Shown here piece after piece: positions 16,422-24,551 of a stretch of 64,000 nucleotides of DNA. Position 1 is the first letter of the stretch; every line of letters starts with the position of its first letter. The DNA is from Thalassococcus sp. S3 (GTDB lineage: Bacteria; Pseudomonadota; Alphaproteobacteria; Rhodobacterales; Rhodobacteraceae): assembly GCF_004216475.1 (NCBI RefSeq), contig NZ_CP022303.1, positions 4,709,001 to 4,773,000 on the forward strand. Reading direction: 5' to 3'. A program made the position numbers and the translations under genes. A model generated the notes under the pieces. It was not told the origin of the DNA. It did not search any database and saw only the letters and a list, made by a program, of their open reading frames with translations.

Positions 16422-17364
16422 CTTCGATCATGGTATGCAGCGTAGAGCGCGTTGGTGTCCAGCCCAGCTCTTCGACCGCGCGCACAGAACCCGAAACCAG
16501 CTTCGTGCAATCGCCCGGACGCCGGGGCCCTTCGACATACGGAACGTCGCGATTCGTGACCGCCCGGGAATGGTCGATCACCTCGCGCACCGAAAAGCCG
16601 CTTCCCGTGCCCAGATTGAACACCCGGCTCCCCTTTCCCTCTTCCAGCCATTTCAGGCCAAGAACATGCGCGTCAACCAGATCGCAGACATGAACGTAGT
16701 CGCGGATACAGGTGCCGTCAGGCGTCTCGTAATCTGTCCCGAACACTGTCAGGGCATCCCGCTTTCCCTCGATCGCATCCAGCATCAGTGGAATCAGATG
16801 CGTTTCCGGCCGATGGAACTCGCCCACCTCGGCCTCCGGATCGGCACCGGCCACGTTGAAATACCGAAAGATCACATGGCGCAGGCCATAGGCTGCTTCG
16901 AAATCCTTCAATATGTCTTCGATCGCCTTCTTCGAGGCGCCGTAAGCATTCAAAGGCTCCTGATTCGTCTCTTCATCCAGCACGACATTGTCGTGCTCGC
17001 CATAGGTCGCGCAGGTCGAAGAGAACACGAAATCAAGGCAGCCCGCTGCGACCGCCGCTTCGATCAGGCTCAAAGAGCCTGTGACGTTGTTGTGCCAGTA
17101 CTTGCCTGGCTCCTTCATCGCTTCGCCCACCTGGCTGAGCGCCGCGAAATGCATCACCGCAATCGGCTTATATTCCGCGAACGCCGCATCGAGCGTGGCG
17201 CGATCAGTGAGGTCGCCCTGCACGAACGGGCCGAACTTTACGGCATCCTGCCATCCGGTGATGAGATTGTCATAGGTGACGGGCACGTAGCCCGCCGCTT
17301 TCAAGGCCTTGCAGGCGTGCGAGCCGATATAGCCCGCGCCACCTGTCACGAGAACATGCGTCAC
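16381..17364 (-). CDS. galE: UDP-glucose 4-epimerase
   Basis: GalE interconverts UDP-glucose and UDP-galactose using bound NAD. The 327 residues show the Rossmann motif VTGGAGYIGSHACKAL at the start, the catalytic SSTCATYGE near 122 and the Y-x3-K pair in NAYGASKKAIED near 146, plus the FRYFNVAGADP segment near 165. It is 14 bases after galU, so the pair makes UDP-glucose and then UDP-galactose. It overlaps the start of the GT4 gene. The precursors most likely feed the adjacent glycosyltransferases. Confidence 0.95.
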   Translation of the reverse strand: MTHVLVTGGAGYIGSHACKALKAAGYVPVTYDNLITGWQDAVKFGPFVQGDLTDRATLDAAFAEYKPIAVMHFAALSQVGEAMKEPGKYWHNNVTGSLSLIEAAVAAGCLDFVFSSTCATYGEHDNVVLDEETNQEPLNAYGASKKAIEDILKDFEAAYGLRHVIFRYFNVAGADPEAEVGEFHRPETHLIPLMLDAIEGKRDALTVFGTDYETPDGTCIRDYVHVCDLVDAHVLGLKWLEEGKGSRVFNLGTGSGFSVREVIDHSRAVTNRDVPYVEGPRRPGDCTKLVSGSVRAVEELGWTPTRSTLHTMIEDAWRWHQAGHYDK

Positions 17365-17378
17365 GTTGTACCGTTATT

Positions 17379-18275
17379 CTATTGTGCTGCTTTGTCGATT
17401 TGGACGATTTCGCTGAGATACCGCGACAAGTCTTCCCGCAGATCATCCCGCGCCAGGCCAAAGGCCACAGTGGCTTGCAGGAACCCTGCCTTGGAACCGC
17501 AGTCAAAACGCTGGCCCCGGAAGCGATATCCGTAAACGCCGCCATCTTCCTTGCCGATTTCCTCGGCGATGGCATCGGTCAACTGGATTTCATTGCCAGC
17601 GCCGGTCTTCTTTTTATTCAGGTTGCGCAGAACCGCAGGTGTCAGGATATACCGTCCGATCACCGCGAGGTTGGAGGGCGCGTCTTCCGCTTTCGGCTTC
17701 TCGACCATGCCTTTGACCGACACGATGGATCCCATGTCCTCTTGAACATCGAGGATACCGTAGGACGAGGTCTTCTCCGGCGGCACTTCCATGGCTGCAA
17801 CCATGCTGGCACCGGTTTCTTCGTAAGCTTCCACCATCTGTTCGAGACAAGGCTTTTCAGCCGCGATCACGTCATCGGGCAGGATCACCGCGAAAGGTTC
17901 GTTCGCGATCAGCCGACGTGCGCACCACACCGCGTGGCCCAGGCCCAGCGCCTTGTGCTGCCGGATATAGGCAATTGCGCCGCTGTCCATATTGGTGTCT
18001 TGCAGCGTTTCGAGCAGATCCGTTTTCCCCTTACGCTCAAGCTCCTGCTCAAGGATGGGGGAATGGTCGAAATAGTCTTCCAGCGCGCTCTTGCCGCGTG
18101 AGGTGACAAAGATGAACTCCTTGATCCCGGCAGCACGCGCCTCGTCGATGGCGTACTGAACAAGCGGCCGGTCGACCAGGGTCATGATCTCTTTCGGGAC
18201 AGACTTCGTAGCGGGCAGGAACCGTGTTCCCATCCCAGCAACCGGAAAAATGGCTTTGGTAAGCTTTTTACGCAT
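17379..18275 (-). CDS. galU: UTP-glucose-1-phosphate uridylyltransferase
   Basis: GalU makes UDP-glucose from UTP and glucose 1-phosphate. The 298 residues have the nucleotide-binding loop FPVAGMGTRFLPATKSVPKE near residue 10, the VDRPLVQYAIDEA segment, AVILPDD near 128 and VEKPK near 190. The ATG at 18275 is chosen because GAGG sits 6 bases upstream; a TTG four codons earlier is also open. The 149-base gap before it contains a GCTGAC/GTCAGC hairpin and probably a promoter, so galU may start its own transcript. Confidence 0.95.
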   Translation of the reverse strand: MRKKLTKAIFPVAGMGTRFLPATKSVPKEIMTLVDRPLVQYAIDEARAAGIKEFIFVTSRGKSALEDYFDHSPILEQELERKGKTDLLETLQDTNMDSGAIAYIRQHKALGLGHAVWCARRLIANEPFAVILPDDVIAAEKPCLEQMVEAYEETGASMVAAMEVPPEKTSSYGILDVQEDMGSIVSVKGMVEKPKAEDAPSNLAVIGRYILTPAVLRNLNKKKTGAGNEIQLTDAIAEEIGKEDGGVYGYRFRGQRFDCGSKAGFLQATVAFGLARDDLREDLSRYLSEIVQIDKAAQ

Positions 18276-18296
18276 GTTCAACCTCAATCAAATATC

Positions 18297-18312
18297 GCTG
18301 ACAGCCGTCAGC
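18297..18312. promoter_or_regulatory. Short perfect hairpin/operator in the galU leader
   Basis: GCTGAC (18297-18302) and GTCAGC (18307-18312) pair around the four-base loop AGCC, 22 bases before the galU ATG. A 10-bp palindrome GCGCATGCGC follows at 18385-18394. Either could be a regulator site in the 149-base gap between the GT2 gene and galU. Inference from symmetry only. Confidence 0.35.
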
Positions 18313-18424
18313 ATTCAAATTCACCCTATACACACACGGTTCCCGGATTGCATGTACTCACACAGATATTTCTATGTGAAGTGCGCGCATGCGCAGCGGA
18401 ATCGCGCCAATAAGTGCTCAATAA

Positions 18425-19657
18425 TTACGCAGTTCCGCGCATAGTGCAATAACGCCTCTTTTCGCGACGGACGCGTCTTGTGAACGATGTTAAGCGAAAC
18501 AGCGGATCGTTTCGCAAACTCCTCCCGAATGTTCCCCCGGTTTGGCACCAATATCCGTCGCTTTCGAAAACAACGTGATGAAACAAGGCGGTCGGCGAAA
18601 AGAGAAACAGCGTTGTGATCCGTCCCGCCTGAACATGGGCCTTGGCCTCGGCGCGAAGGCGTGCGGCAGACCAGGATCGCCCTGCCAGCACAACATGCTG
18701 TCGTTTCGTGTTAGAAGGGAAAGGCTGAAACGCGGTCGCCGATCGGGGCAGGGCAGGCATCGCTATGGGCGGTCTCGTCAGACCTTCGGCATGTCCGGCG
18801 TCGAGGCTGCGCATCAATCTGCCGACATCGCGGGGTTCCAAAGCGCCTGTCACCATATGCCGAAGCGCGCGCGCCCGTTCACGCCGGCGAATCGCTATCC
18901 AGATCTCGGAGCGCATGTCCTCGGGACAATGCTTGTTCAAAAACACAGCCCAGCTTGCCCCGATCTGATGCAGATCCTTCGGCACCCTTGATCGGGTGCG
19001 TATCGCGTTTTCCTGAAACCCGTGATGCACCTCGGCCAGAGGCGCGATGGCGGTCTGCAAGCGGCGCGCGGCAAGGCGGAGGTTCAGATCGGTCTCGTCA
19101 TGGAAATAGTGAAAGTTAGGATCGAAACCGCCCATCTCAGCCAGAATCGACCGGCGGATGGCCATGTTGGTGCCTTCCGTCTTCACGGCCTGACCGGGTT
19201 GCGCGGTCAGGATCGTGGCGCGATGCGAATCGACATCAAGCGATGCGGTCTCTCCTGTGTGGTCGACCGACTGTGCCTGCCATTGCCAGGAAATGCCGTT
19301 TCGGCCGCGCACAAAACCACCGACCGCGCTGACGTCAGGGTCTGAAAACGGGCCAATCAGGTAAGTGAGCCACGCAGGCTCCGGCACCGCGTCGTCATCT
19401 ATGAAAGCGACGATCTCGCCGGCGGCCTCCGCCACGCCCATGTTGCGCGCCTGGGATATGTTGGCCTCGTCGAACACAACCAGTTTGAGATCATCCGCAA
19501 TCGGCAGACGTCTGACCGCACGAAGCCCTTCGGTACAGGCAACCACGATGATTTCGAACGGCGCGTAAAGAAGCTGAGAAATACCCGTCAGACACCGTGT
19601 CAGCGCTTTAGGCCGGCCACGGCTGACCACGACCACGCTGACCGGAGGGGACGTCAT
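18425..19657 (-). CDS. Glycosyltransferase family 2 protein
   Basis: A 410-residue inverting glycosyltransferase. The GT-A domain fills the first about 250 residues: VSVVVVSRGRPKALTRCL, then ISQARNMGVAEAAGEIVAF and the DxD motif FIDDDAVPEP near 90, followed by TEGTNMAIRRSIL and the acceptor-side HDETDLNLRLA near 190. The C-terminal part (about 160 residues) is rich in arginine and has no assigned domain. It overlaps kdsB by 4 bases, so it is co-translated with kdsB and cysQ. Sugar donor and acceptor are unknown. Confidence 0.87.
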   Translation of the reverse strand: MTSPPVSVVVVSRGRPKALTRCLTGISQLLYAPFEIIVVACTEGLRAVRRLPIADDLKLVVFDEANISQARNMGVAEAAGEIVAFIDDDAVPEPAWLTYLIGPFSDPDVSAVGGFVRGRNGISWQWQAQSVDHTGETASLDVDSHRATILTAQPGQAVKTEGTNMAIRRSILAEMGGFDPNFHYFHDETDLNLRLAARRLQTAIAPLAEVHHGFQENAIRTRSRVPKDLHQIGASWAVFLNKHCPEDMRSEIWIAIRRRERARALRHMVTGALEPRDVGRLMRSLDAGHAEGLTRPPIAMPALPRSATAFQPFPSNTKRQHVVLAGRSWSAARLRAEAKAHVQAGRITTLFLFSPTALFHHVVFESDGYWCQTGGTFGRSLRNDPLFRLTSFTRRVRREKRRYCTMRGTA

Positions 19658-20454
19658 TCCAATCCCATTGCCTGCATCATGGCCTCGATCTTGGGGATGT
19701 CTTCGGGGTTGTTCAACTCCCAGAACTGCCGGCCCCGTGCCTCAACCTCCACACAGAGGATGCTGCGCCCGCTTTCCATGAACCGCAGTTGCTCAAGCCC
19801 TTCGAGTGTTTCCAGCGGGCCAACGTCCCAGCCGGGATAGGCAGCCAGCGCGTCCGCGCGAAAGGCGTAAACACCGACATGGTGAAAGACCGGCGTGGGG
19901 GCGGTGTCGGCATAGGTCTCTGTGGTGAAGGGAATAACCTCCTTCGAGAAATAAAGTGCCCTGTTGGACTGATCGAAGACAGCGGTGGTGCCGCCGACGC
20001 GGCCCGCCTTTCGATCCGCCAGAAATCCGGCCAATGCCGCCCCATCGCAGCGCAGAACCGGCGTCGCGGCGCCGGCTTCCGGGGCATTCACCAGTCCCGT
20101 CACCAGATCTTCGATAAACCAGTGGGGCGTAAGCGGCGCATCGCCCTGCAGATTGACGACGATGTCAAACCCGCCGCCGAGCACCTGGTGTGCTTCGGCA
20201 CATCGTTCCGTGCCGTTGGCACAGGTGGGGGAGGTCATGACAACCTCCGCCCCGAAGGCTTGGCATGCGTCCTGGATACGCTGATCGTCTGTCGCCACCA
20301 CGACCCGGTCCACGCCGCTGACGGCCTGTGCCGCGCGCCAGGAGCGCTCAATCAGGCTGACCTTTTGCCCCTTCGCACCGGTCAATTCCGCAAGCGGCTT
20401 TCCGGGGTAGCGGGAGGAGGCAAAACGGGCCGGGATGACGATAAGGACGGACAT
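19654..20454 (-). CDS. kdsB: 3-deoxy-manno-octulosonate cytidylyltransferase
   Basis: KdsB activates Kdo as CMP-Kdo for lipid A or for Kdo-linked capsules. The 266-residue protein shows VIPARFASSRYPGKPLAEL near residue 6, VVATDDQRI near 51, VNLQGDAPL near 97 (one residue unlike the usual QGDEP) and HVGVYAFRADAL near 190. The GDAP variant and about 15 more residues than E. coli KdsB are mild oddities. It overlaps cysQ (TGATG) and the GT2 gene (4 bases). Whether it serves LPS alone or also the nearby glycan cannot be told. Confidence 0.9.
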   Translation of the reverse strand: MSVLIVIPARFASSRYPGKPLAELTGAKGQKVSLIERSWRAAQAVSGVDRVVVATDDQRIQDACQAFGAEVVMTSPTCANGTERCAEAHQVLGGGFDIVVNLQGDAPLTPHWFIEDLVTGLVNAPEAGAATPVLRCDGAALAGFLADRKAGRVGGTTAVFDQSNRALYFSKEVIPFTTETYADTAPTPVFHHVGVYAFRADALAAYPGWDVGPLETLEGLEQLRFMESGRSILCVEVEARGRQFWELNNPEDIPKIEAMMQAMGLE

Positions 20455-21251
20455 CAGGCGGGCTTAAGCTCCACACCCGGCGCATAGGCGATGAAGAAGG
20501 GGTTGGCATATCCTTCTTTGCCGTAGGTCAGTGGCGTCTGATCGTCAAAGCGGACAACCTGCCCGCCCGCACCCGCCAGCACCGCGTGACCTGCGGCCGT
20601 GTCCCATTCCATCGTGCGGCCCAGACGCGGATAGAGATCCGCCTCTCCGGTCGCAACAAGACAGAACTTCAGCGAGGACCCTGCGCTGGTCATGTCTTTC
20701 ACACTATATTTGCCGATATAGTCATCAGTTGCCTGATCGCGGTGAGATTTGCTGGCCACGACCATCAATCCCGCATTGTCGGGCTGTGAGACGGTGACCT
20801 TGCTGGCCTCTCCCATCTCTTCGGGGTTGAAGGGACCTTTTTCTTCGACCGTGCTGCCATCGGCGAGGGTCAGAAACATCCGCCCCTTGGCCGGCGCGTA
20901 AACAACTCCGCGCGTCGGCACGCCGTTTTCGACAAGCGCGATGTTCACCGTGAAGTCCCCGCGCCGATGAATAAACTCCTTGGTGCCGTCCAGAGGGTCG
21001 ACGATCAGGAATGTATCGCCTGTTTCCTTGTGCGAGGCGGACTGCTCTTCGGTCACGAGCATCACGTCGGGAAACGCGGCTTTCAGCCCATCCGAGATCA
21101 AAGCATCCGCAGCCTCGTCCGCGGCGGTGACCGGACTATCATCCGACTTGACCTTCACATCGAAATCATCGGCCTCGTAAATCTCCATGATCTTGTCGCC
21201 TGCCTCAAGCGCGAGGCGTCGTATCACGGGAATAAGTGCCTCATAGGTCAT
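20454..21251 (-). CDS. cysQ: 3'(2'),5'-bisphosphate nucleotidase CysQ
   Basis: CysQ hydrolyses PAP, the by-product of PAPS-dependent sulfotransferases, to AMP and phosphate, and so prevents PAP inhibition. The 265 residues show the inositol-monophosphatase-like metal site: LVTEEQS near 67 and the signature FLIVDPLDGTKEFIHR near 82, plus TMEWDTAAGHAVL near 212. ATG at 21251 has GGAG 9 bases upstream; longer in-frame starts exist up to 21314. Being first in a run that ends in a sulfotransferase is functionally apt. It is divergent from the ABC-2 permease with 122 bases between. Confidence 0.93.
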   Translation of the reverse strand: MTYEALIPVIRRLALEAGDKIMEIYEADDFDVKVKSDDSPVTAADEAADALISDGLKAAFPDVMLVTEEQSASHKETGDTFLIVDPLDGTKEFIHRRGDFTVNIALVENGVPTRGVVYAPAKGRMFLTLADGSTVEEKGPFNPEEMGEASKVTVSQPDNAGLMVVASKSHRDQATDDYIGKYSVKDMTSAGSSLKFCLVATGEADLYPRLGRTMEWDTAAGHAVLAGAGGQVVRFDDQTPLTYGKEGYANPFFIAYAPGVELKPA

Positions 21252-21373
21252 CCGGTCAATCTCCATTTCTTTCAGTTCATTGAAATATCGGGCAAAGCCG
21301 CTTATGCTGCGCAACTAACGGAACCGCAAGAATTCCGTGTCACAATTGGCAGCGTCACAGGGTCACGAGGGTC

Positions 21374-22195
21374 ATGTTCGATTCCAGAAGACGGCAATCC
21401 GGCTTCGGTGCCGCGGTCAATATATTCGAGCTCGTATATCATTCCATCGTTCGCAACGTTCGGAAATCTCACAGCAATGCATTCATGGCTGTGCTCACCA
21501 ACATGCTGCAGATCGTCATCTTCGTACTGGCCTTCTACATCATGTTCACCGTTCTGGGCCTGCGCAGCGCGGCGATCCGGGGTGATTTCCTGCTCTACAT
21601 CATGACCGGCATCTTTCTTTACATGACCCACGTAAAGACGTTGGCCGCCGTCGTCGCCTCGGAAGGGCCCGCAAGCCCGATGATGAAGCATGCGCCGATG
21701 AACACGGTCATCTCGATCCTGTCTTCGGCCTTTGGCGCACTTTATATTCAGTTGCTTTCGCTCTTTGTGATCCTTTTCGGGTATCACGTGATCTTCACGC
21801 CGATCGAGTTTGAAGATCCGGCAAGCACATTCGCGATGCTGATGGTTGCCTGGTTCACCGGCGCCGCGCTGGGTGTGCTACTTCTGGCCATCAAGCCCTG
21901 GTTTCCCACGGCCGTATCGGTCTTCACCCAGATCTATCAGCGCGCGAACATGATCGCGTCGGGCAAGATGTTCGTGGCCAATACGCTGCCCAGCTTTATG
22001 CTGGCGCTGTTTGACTGGAACCCGCTCTTTCACGCGATCGACCAGTCGCGCGGTTACGCCTTTATCAATTACAACCCCCGCTACAGCAGTTGGGAATACG
22101 CGATGTGGGTCGGCGTCATCCTCCTGATGATCGGCCTGATGGGCGAATTCTATACGCGCAAAAACACCTCGGCGAGCTGGTACGCCCGGAGATGA
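21374..22195 (+). CDS. ABC-2 type polysaccharide export permease (KpsM/Wzm-like)
   Basis: A 273-residue inner-membrane protein with about six hydrophobic segments, for example MLQIVIFVLAFYIMFTVLGL, FLLYIMTGIFLYM and GVILLMIGLMGEFY. The overall pattern fits permeases of capsule or O-antigen ABC exporters, which push lipid-linked glycans across the inner membrane. The partner ATPase is not in the window. Together with kdsB and the glycosyltransferases across the divergent gap it suggests export of a cell-surface glycan. The stop overlaps the SH3 gene by 4 bases (ATGA). Confidence 0.8.
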   Translation: MFDSRRRQSGFGAAVNIFELVYHSIVRNVRKSHSNAFMAVLTNMLQIVIFVLAFYIMFTVLGLRSAAIRGDFLLYIMTGIFLYMTHVKTLAAVVASEGPASPMMKHAPMNTVISILSSAFGALYIQLLSLFVILFGYHVIFTPIEFEDPASTFAMLMVAWFTGAALGVLLLAIKPWFPTAVSVFTQIYQRANMIASGKMFVANTLPSFMLALFDWNPLFHAIDQSRGYAFINYNPRYSSWEYAMWVGVILLMIGLMGEFYTRKNTSASWYARR

Positions 22196-22824
22196 GGGGG
22201 CTTCTCATCCTCCTTTTGTGTCTTGCCGCTCCGGCCTGGGCCACGCAAGATCAATGGCCCGCGCTCTTCGACGTCTCCGGTGTCGCGGACGACGATGTTC
22301 TGAACATTCGCTCCGCCCCTGATGCAAGCTCCGATATCATCGGATCGTTGGGCCCGTCGGATCGGGATATCGAGGTCATATCTCCAAACGACGCGGAAAC
22401 CTGGGGCCTCGTGAATACCGGCGAGGGGACCGGCTGGGTCAGCCTGCGCTTTCTCACCCGCCAGCCCGGCCAATGGTTGGGGGCCCTGCCACAACCGCTT
22501 TTCTGCTCGGGGACCGAACCGTTCTGGTCCTTCTCTTATGACAAAGAGAAGGCGGCGCAGTTCAGCACGCCCGATCTGCCGGAGCAGAGCGGCCTGATCA
22601 CCGGCCACTGGCCTGCACAAAACCGACGTGACCGCCATGCTTTGGTGGGGCAGGTGTCCTCCGTCGGTCAGATCGGCCCGGCAGAGATCGCAGCGATGCT
22701 GCGCCTTGGCCAATGCTCCGACGGGATGTCCGACCGAAGCTATGGCATTCACATCGACCTTCTGATCGGCGATCTTTCCGATGCGCGGCTTTTGTCGGGC
22801 TGCTGCAGCCTGAGCGGACCTTAG
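22192..22824 (+). CDS. Secreted SH3-domain protein with COG3650-like C-terminus
   Basis: A 210-residue protein with a Sec signal peptide (MRGLLILLLCLAAPAWA). Residues about 28-85 form a bacterial SH3 domain (VLNIRSAPDASSDIIGSL, then GEGTGWVSLRFL). The rest carries CSGTEPFWSFSY, typical of a conserved periplasmic domain of unknown role (COG3650-like), and five cysteines, of which the last two are adjacent. The start at 22192 overlaps the permease stop; an in-frame ATG at 22090 is inside the permease gene and rejected. It converges on alkB with a 4-base overlap. SH3 domains of this type often bind cell wall or peptides. Confidence 0.8.
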   Translation: MRGLLILLLCLAAPAWATQDQWPALFDVSGVADDDVLNIRSAPDASSDIIGSLGPSDRDIEVISPNDAETWGLVNTGEGTGWVSLRFLTRQPGQWLGALPQPLFCSGTEPFWSFSYDKEKAAQFSTPDLPEQSGLITGHWPAQNRRDRHALVGQVSSVGQIGPAEIAAMLRLGQCSDGMSDRSYGIHIDLLIGDLSDARLLSGCCSLSGP

Positions 22825-23420
22825 GTCACCACGCGCAAGGTCAGGTTCAGCCGCCCGCCCTTGGGCAGCAGCCTGGACGAGCCGAACCGGATCCGGTCCA
22901 CCCCGTGATAGGTCAGCCGGGCCGGCCCGCCCATCACCATCACGTCGCCCGAATGCAGCCAGACCGATTCCGTCTTGCCGCCGCGCGTGGTGTTGCCGAT
23001 CCGGAACAAGCCCTCATCGCCCAGCGATATGGATACGACGGGCCATGCGAAATCCGCCTCGTCCCTGTCCTGATGAAGGCCCATTTTCGTGCCCTCGCCG
23101 TAATAGTTGATCAGACAGCATTCCGGCGCGCGTTCCACGCCCGAAACCGAATCCCACACCGCCCGGATCGATGCCGGGATCTTGGGCCAGGGCGTGCCAG
23201 CAGGGTGCGTCTCGACATAGCGATAGCCGGTCTTGTCCGAAAACCAGCCATATTGCCCGGCTGCCGTGATACGGACCGACATGGGCTTGCCGTAAGGTGT
23301 CATCGGGCTGAAAAAAGGGGCTGCACGGACCACTGCGCGGATATCCTCCAGCATGCCGCGCTGCGCCTCGACACCCAGAAAGCTCTGGTGCAGCTTGAAC
23401 CCCCGGATCATCAGCGGCAT
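22821..23420 (-). CDS. alkB: AlkB-type 2-oxoglutarate/Fe(II) DNA repair dioxygenase
   Basis: AlkB removes methyl groups from 1-methyladenine and 3-methylcytosine by oxidative demethylation. The 199-residue protein contains the iron ligands HQD (in GLHQDRDEADF near 118) and the distal histidine in RLTYHGVDRI near 172, followed by the arginine that holds 2-oxoglutarate (RIRFG). The N-terminal nucleotide-recognition part includes MSVRITAAGQYGWFSD. ATG 23420 is chosen for GGGAGGG 9 bases upstream; the ATG at 23411 is an alternative. No ada gene is near. Confidence 0.92.
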   Translation of the reverse strand: MPLMIRGFKLHQSFLGVEAQRGMLEDIRAVVRAAPFFSPMTPYGKPMSVRITAAGQYGWFSDKTGYRYVETHPAGTPWPKIPASIRAVWDSVSGVERAPECCLINYYGEGTKMGLHQDRDEADFAWPVVSISLGDEGLFRIGNTTRGGKTESVWLHSGDVMVMGGPARLTYHGVDRIRFGSSRLLPKGGRLNLTLRVVT

Positions 23421-23558
23421 TCGAACCAGCCCTCCCCTGCCCGATAGTAGTGCGACGGAACCGGCCGGACCGCGCGTTGACCTTACGTCCCCGGAGCGCA
23501 GGCTCTCCGCACGGGACGTCGCATAAAGCAAAACCGGGCTTCAATACAGGATCAACGC

Positions 23559-24338
23559 ATGAGACATCTCTCCCTCGCCCTTGGCACTGCAACGCTGATG
23601 GGCGCCCAGACCGCTCAGGCCCAGGAATTCAGCATCGGACTTGGAGCGATAAACACGCCGCAATATTCCGGGTCTGCCGATGACGATACCGAAGCACTTC
23701 CCTTTATCGCCTACCGAAATGACCGGATCGGACTGCGAACGATCCCCGACGGGCTTGGGCTGCAACTTGACCTGATCGGGCCGGGCCTGCTGAGCGCAGG
23801 GCCATTGCTGCGGTACAGCGACGGGCGCGATCCGGGCGACATCGACAACCCCGCCGTCGCCGCCCTGCCAGAGATTGACGGCACCTTCGAGCTGGGCGGC
23901 TTTCTGGAAGCGGCCTTTCCCATCGCCCAAAGCGCGCGAGGCGGCACGATGGCCACCGGACGGCTGGCATTGCTGCAAGGAGTCGATGGGGGTCATGACG
24001 GTCTGGTGACCGAGCTGTCGGGCGGTATCCGCCACAGCACAGGCCCCTGGCAATTCGGCGCGAGCCTCTTTGCGACCTTTGGCGACGACAGCTATAACAA
24101 CACCTTCTACGGTGTCGCCCCCGGATCCGGCTTGCCCGCCTATCGCGCAGATGGCGGGATCTTTGAGAGCGGTGTTCGTCTGTCGGCGGGATATGAGATC
24201 AACGACAACCTGTCTGCCGTCGGATTGGCCAGTTTTTCCGTCCTGCAAGGCGATGCCGCCGACAGCCCCATCGTCACCAATGGGGGCGATGATCAGCAAG
24301 TGTCGGTGGGATTCGGGCTGGTCTATACGTTCAACTGA
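23559..24338 (+). CDS. MipA/OmpV-family outer-membrane protein
   Basis: A 259-residue protein with a signal peptide (cut after AQA) and a predicted beta-barrel of alternating short strands ending in a C-terminal aromatic residue region (GLVYTFN). The opening of the mature part (FSIGLGAINTPQYSGSADDDTEALPFIAYR) and GYEINDNLSAVGLASFSVLQGDAADSPI are typical of MipA/OmpV proteins, which act as scaffolds for peptidoglycan enzymes or as outer-membrane channels. AGGA lies 7 bases before the ATG. A GC-rich hairpin follows at 24383-24405. It is otherwise unlinked to its neighbours. Confidence 0.88.
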   Translation: MRHLSLALGTATLMGAQTAQAQEFSIGLGAINTPQYSGSADDDTEALPFIAYRNDRIGLRTIPDGLGLQLDLIGPGLLSAGPLLRYSDGRDPGDIDNPAVAALPEIDGTFELGGFLEAAFPIAQSARGGTMATGRLALLQGVDGGHDGLVTELSGGIRHSTGPWQFGASLFATFGDDSYNNTFYGVAPGSGLPAYRADGGIFESGVRLSAGYEINDNLSAVGLASFSVLQGDAADSPIVTNGGDDQQVSVGFGLVYTFN

Positions 24339-24382
24339 GGCAATCGCCAAAGCTGCCTAAAATTGGTCGAAAGTTGCACCCA

Positions 24383-24405
24383 GACGCGCCTGCATCGGGC
24401 GCGTC
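24383..24405. terminator. GC-rich hairpin after the MipA-like gene
   Basis: GACGCGCC (24383-24390) pairs with GGCGCGTC (24398-24405) around a seven-base loop. There is no T tract, so it may be a weak terminator for the porin gene or part of the dnaK upstream region. It ends 6 bases before the heat-shock -35 element. Confidence 0.4.
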
Positions 24406-24411
24406 GTAATG

Positions 24412-24440
24412 CTTGCAGGCCGAAATCTCCCTCCTTATAT
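24412..24440 (+). promoter_or_regulatory. Heat-shock (RpoH/sigma-32) promoter of dnaKJ
   Basis: CTTG at 24412-24415 and CTTATAT at 24434-24440 are separated by 18 bases, which fits the alphaproteobacterial RpoH pattern (CTTG, 17-18 bases, CYTAT-T). It lies 112 bases before the dnaK ATG, leaving an untranslated leader of about 100 bases. Confidence 0.75.
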
Positions 24441-24551
24441 ACCCGTGGAGCGCGAGAGACCTATGTCTTTCGCACACATGGATCGGGGCAAGGATGCCGC
24501 AATGGGTCTGCGCCTCGGGTAATCGCCTTGTTATAAAGAGGGATCGAACAC

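Noticed and set aside
22090..22191. Longer N-terminus for the SH3 protein
   Set aside because: It lies inside the ABC-2 permease gene and would bury the clear signal peptide that begins at 22192.
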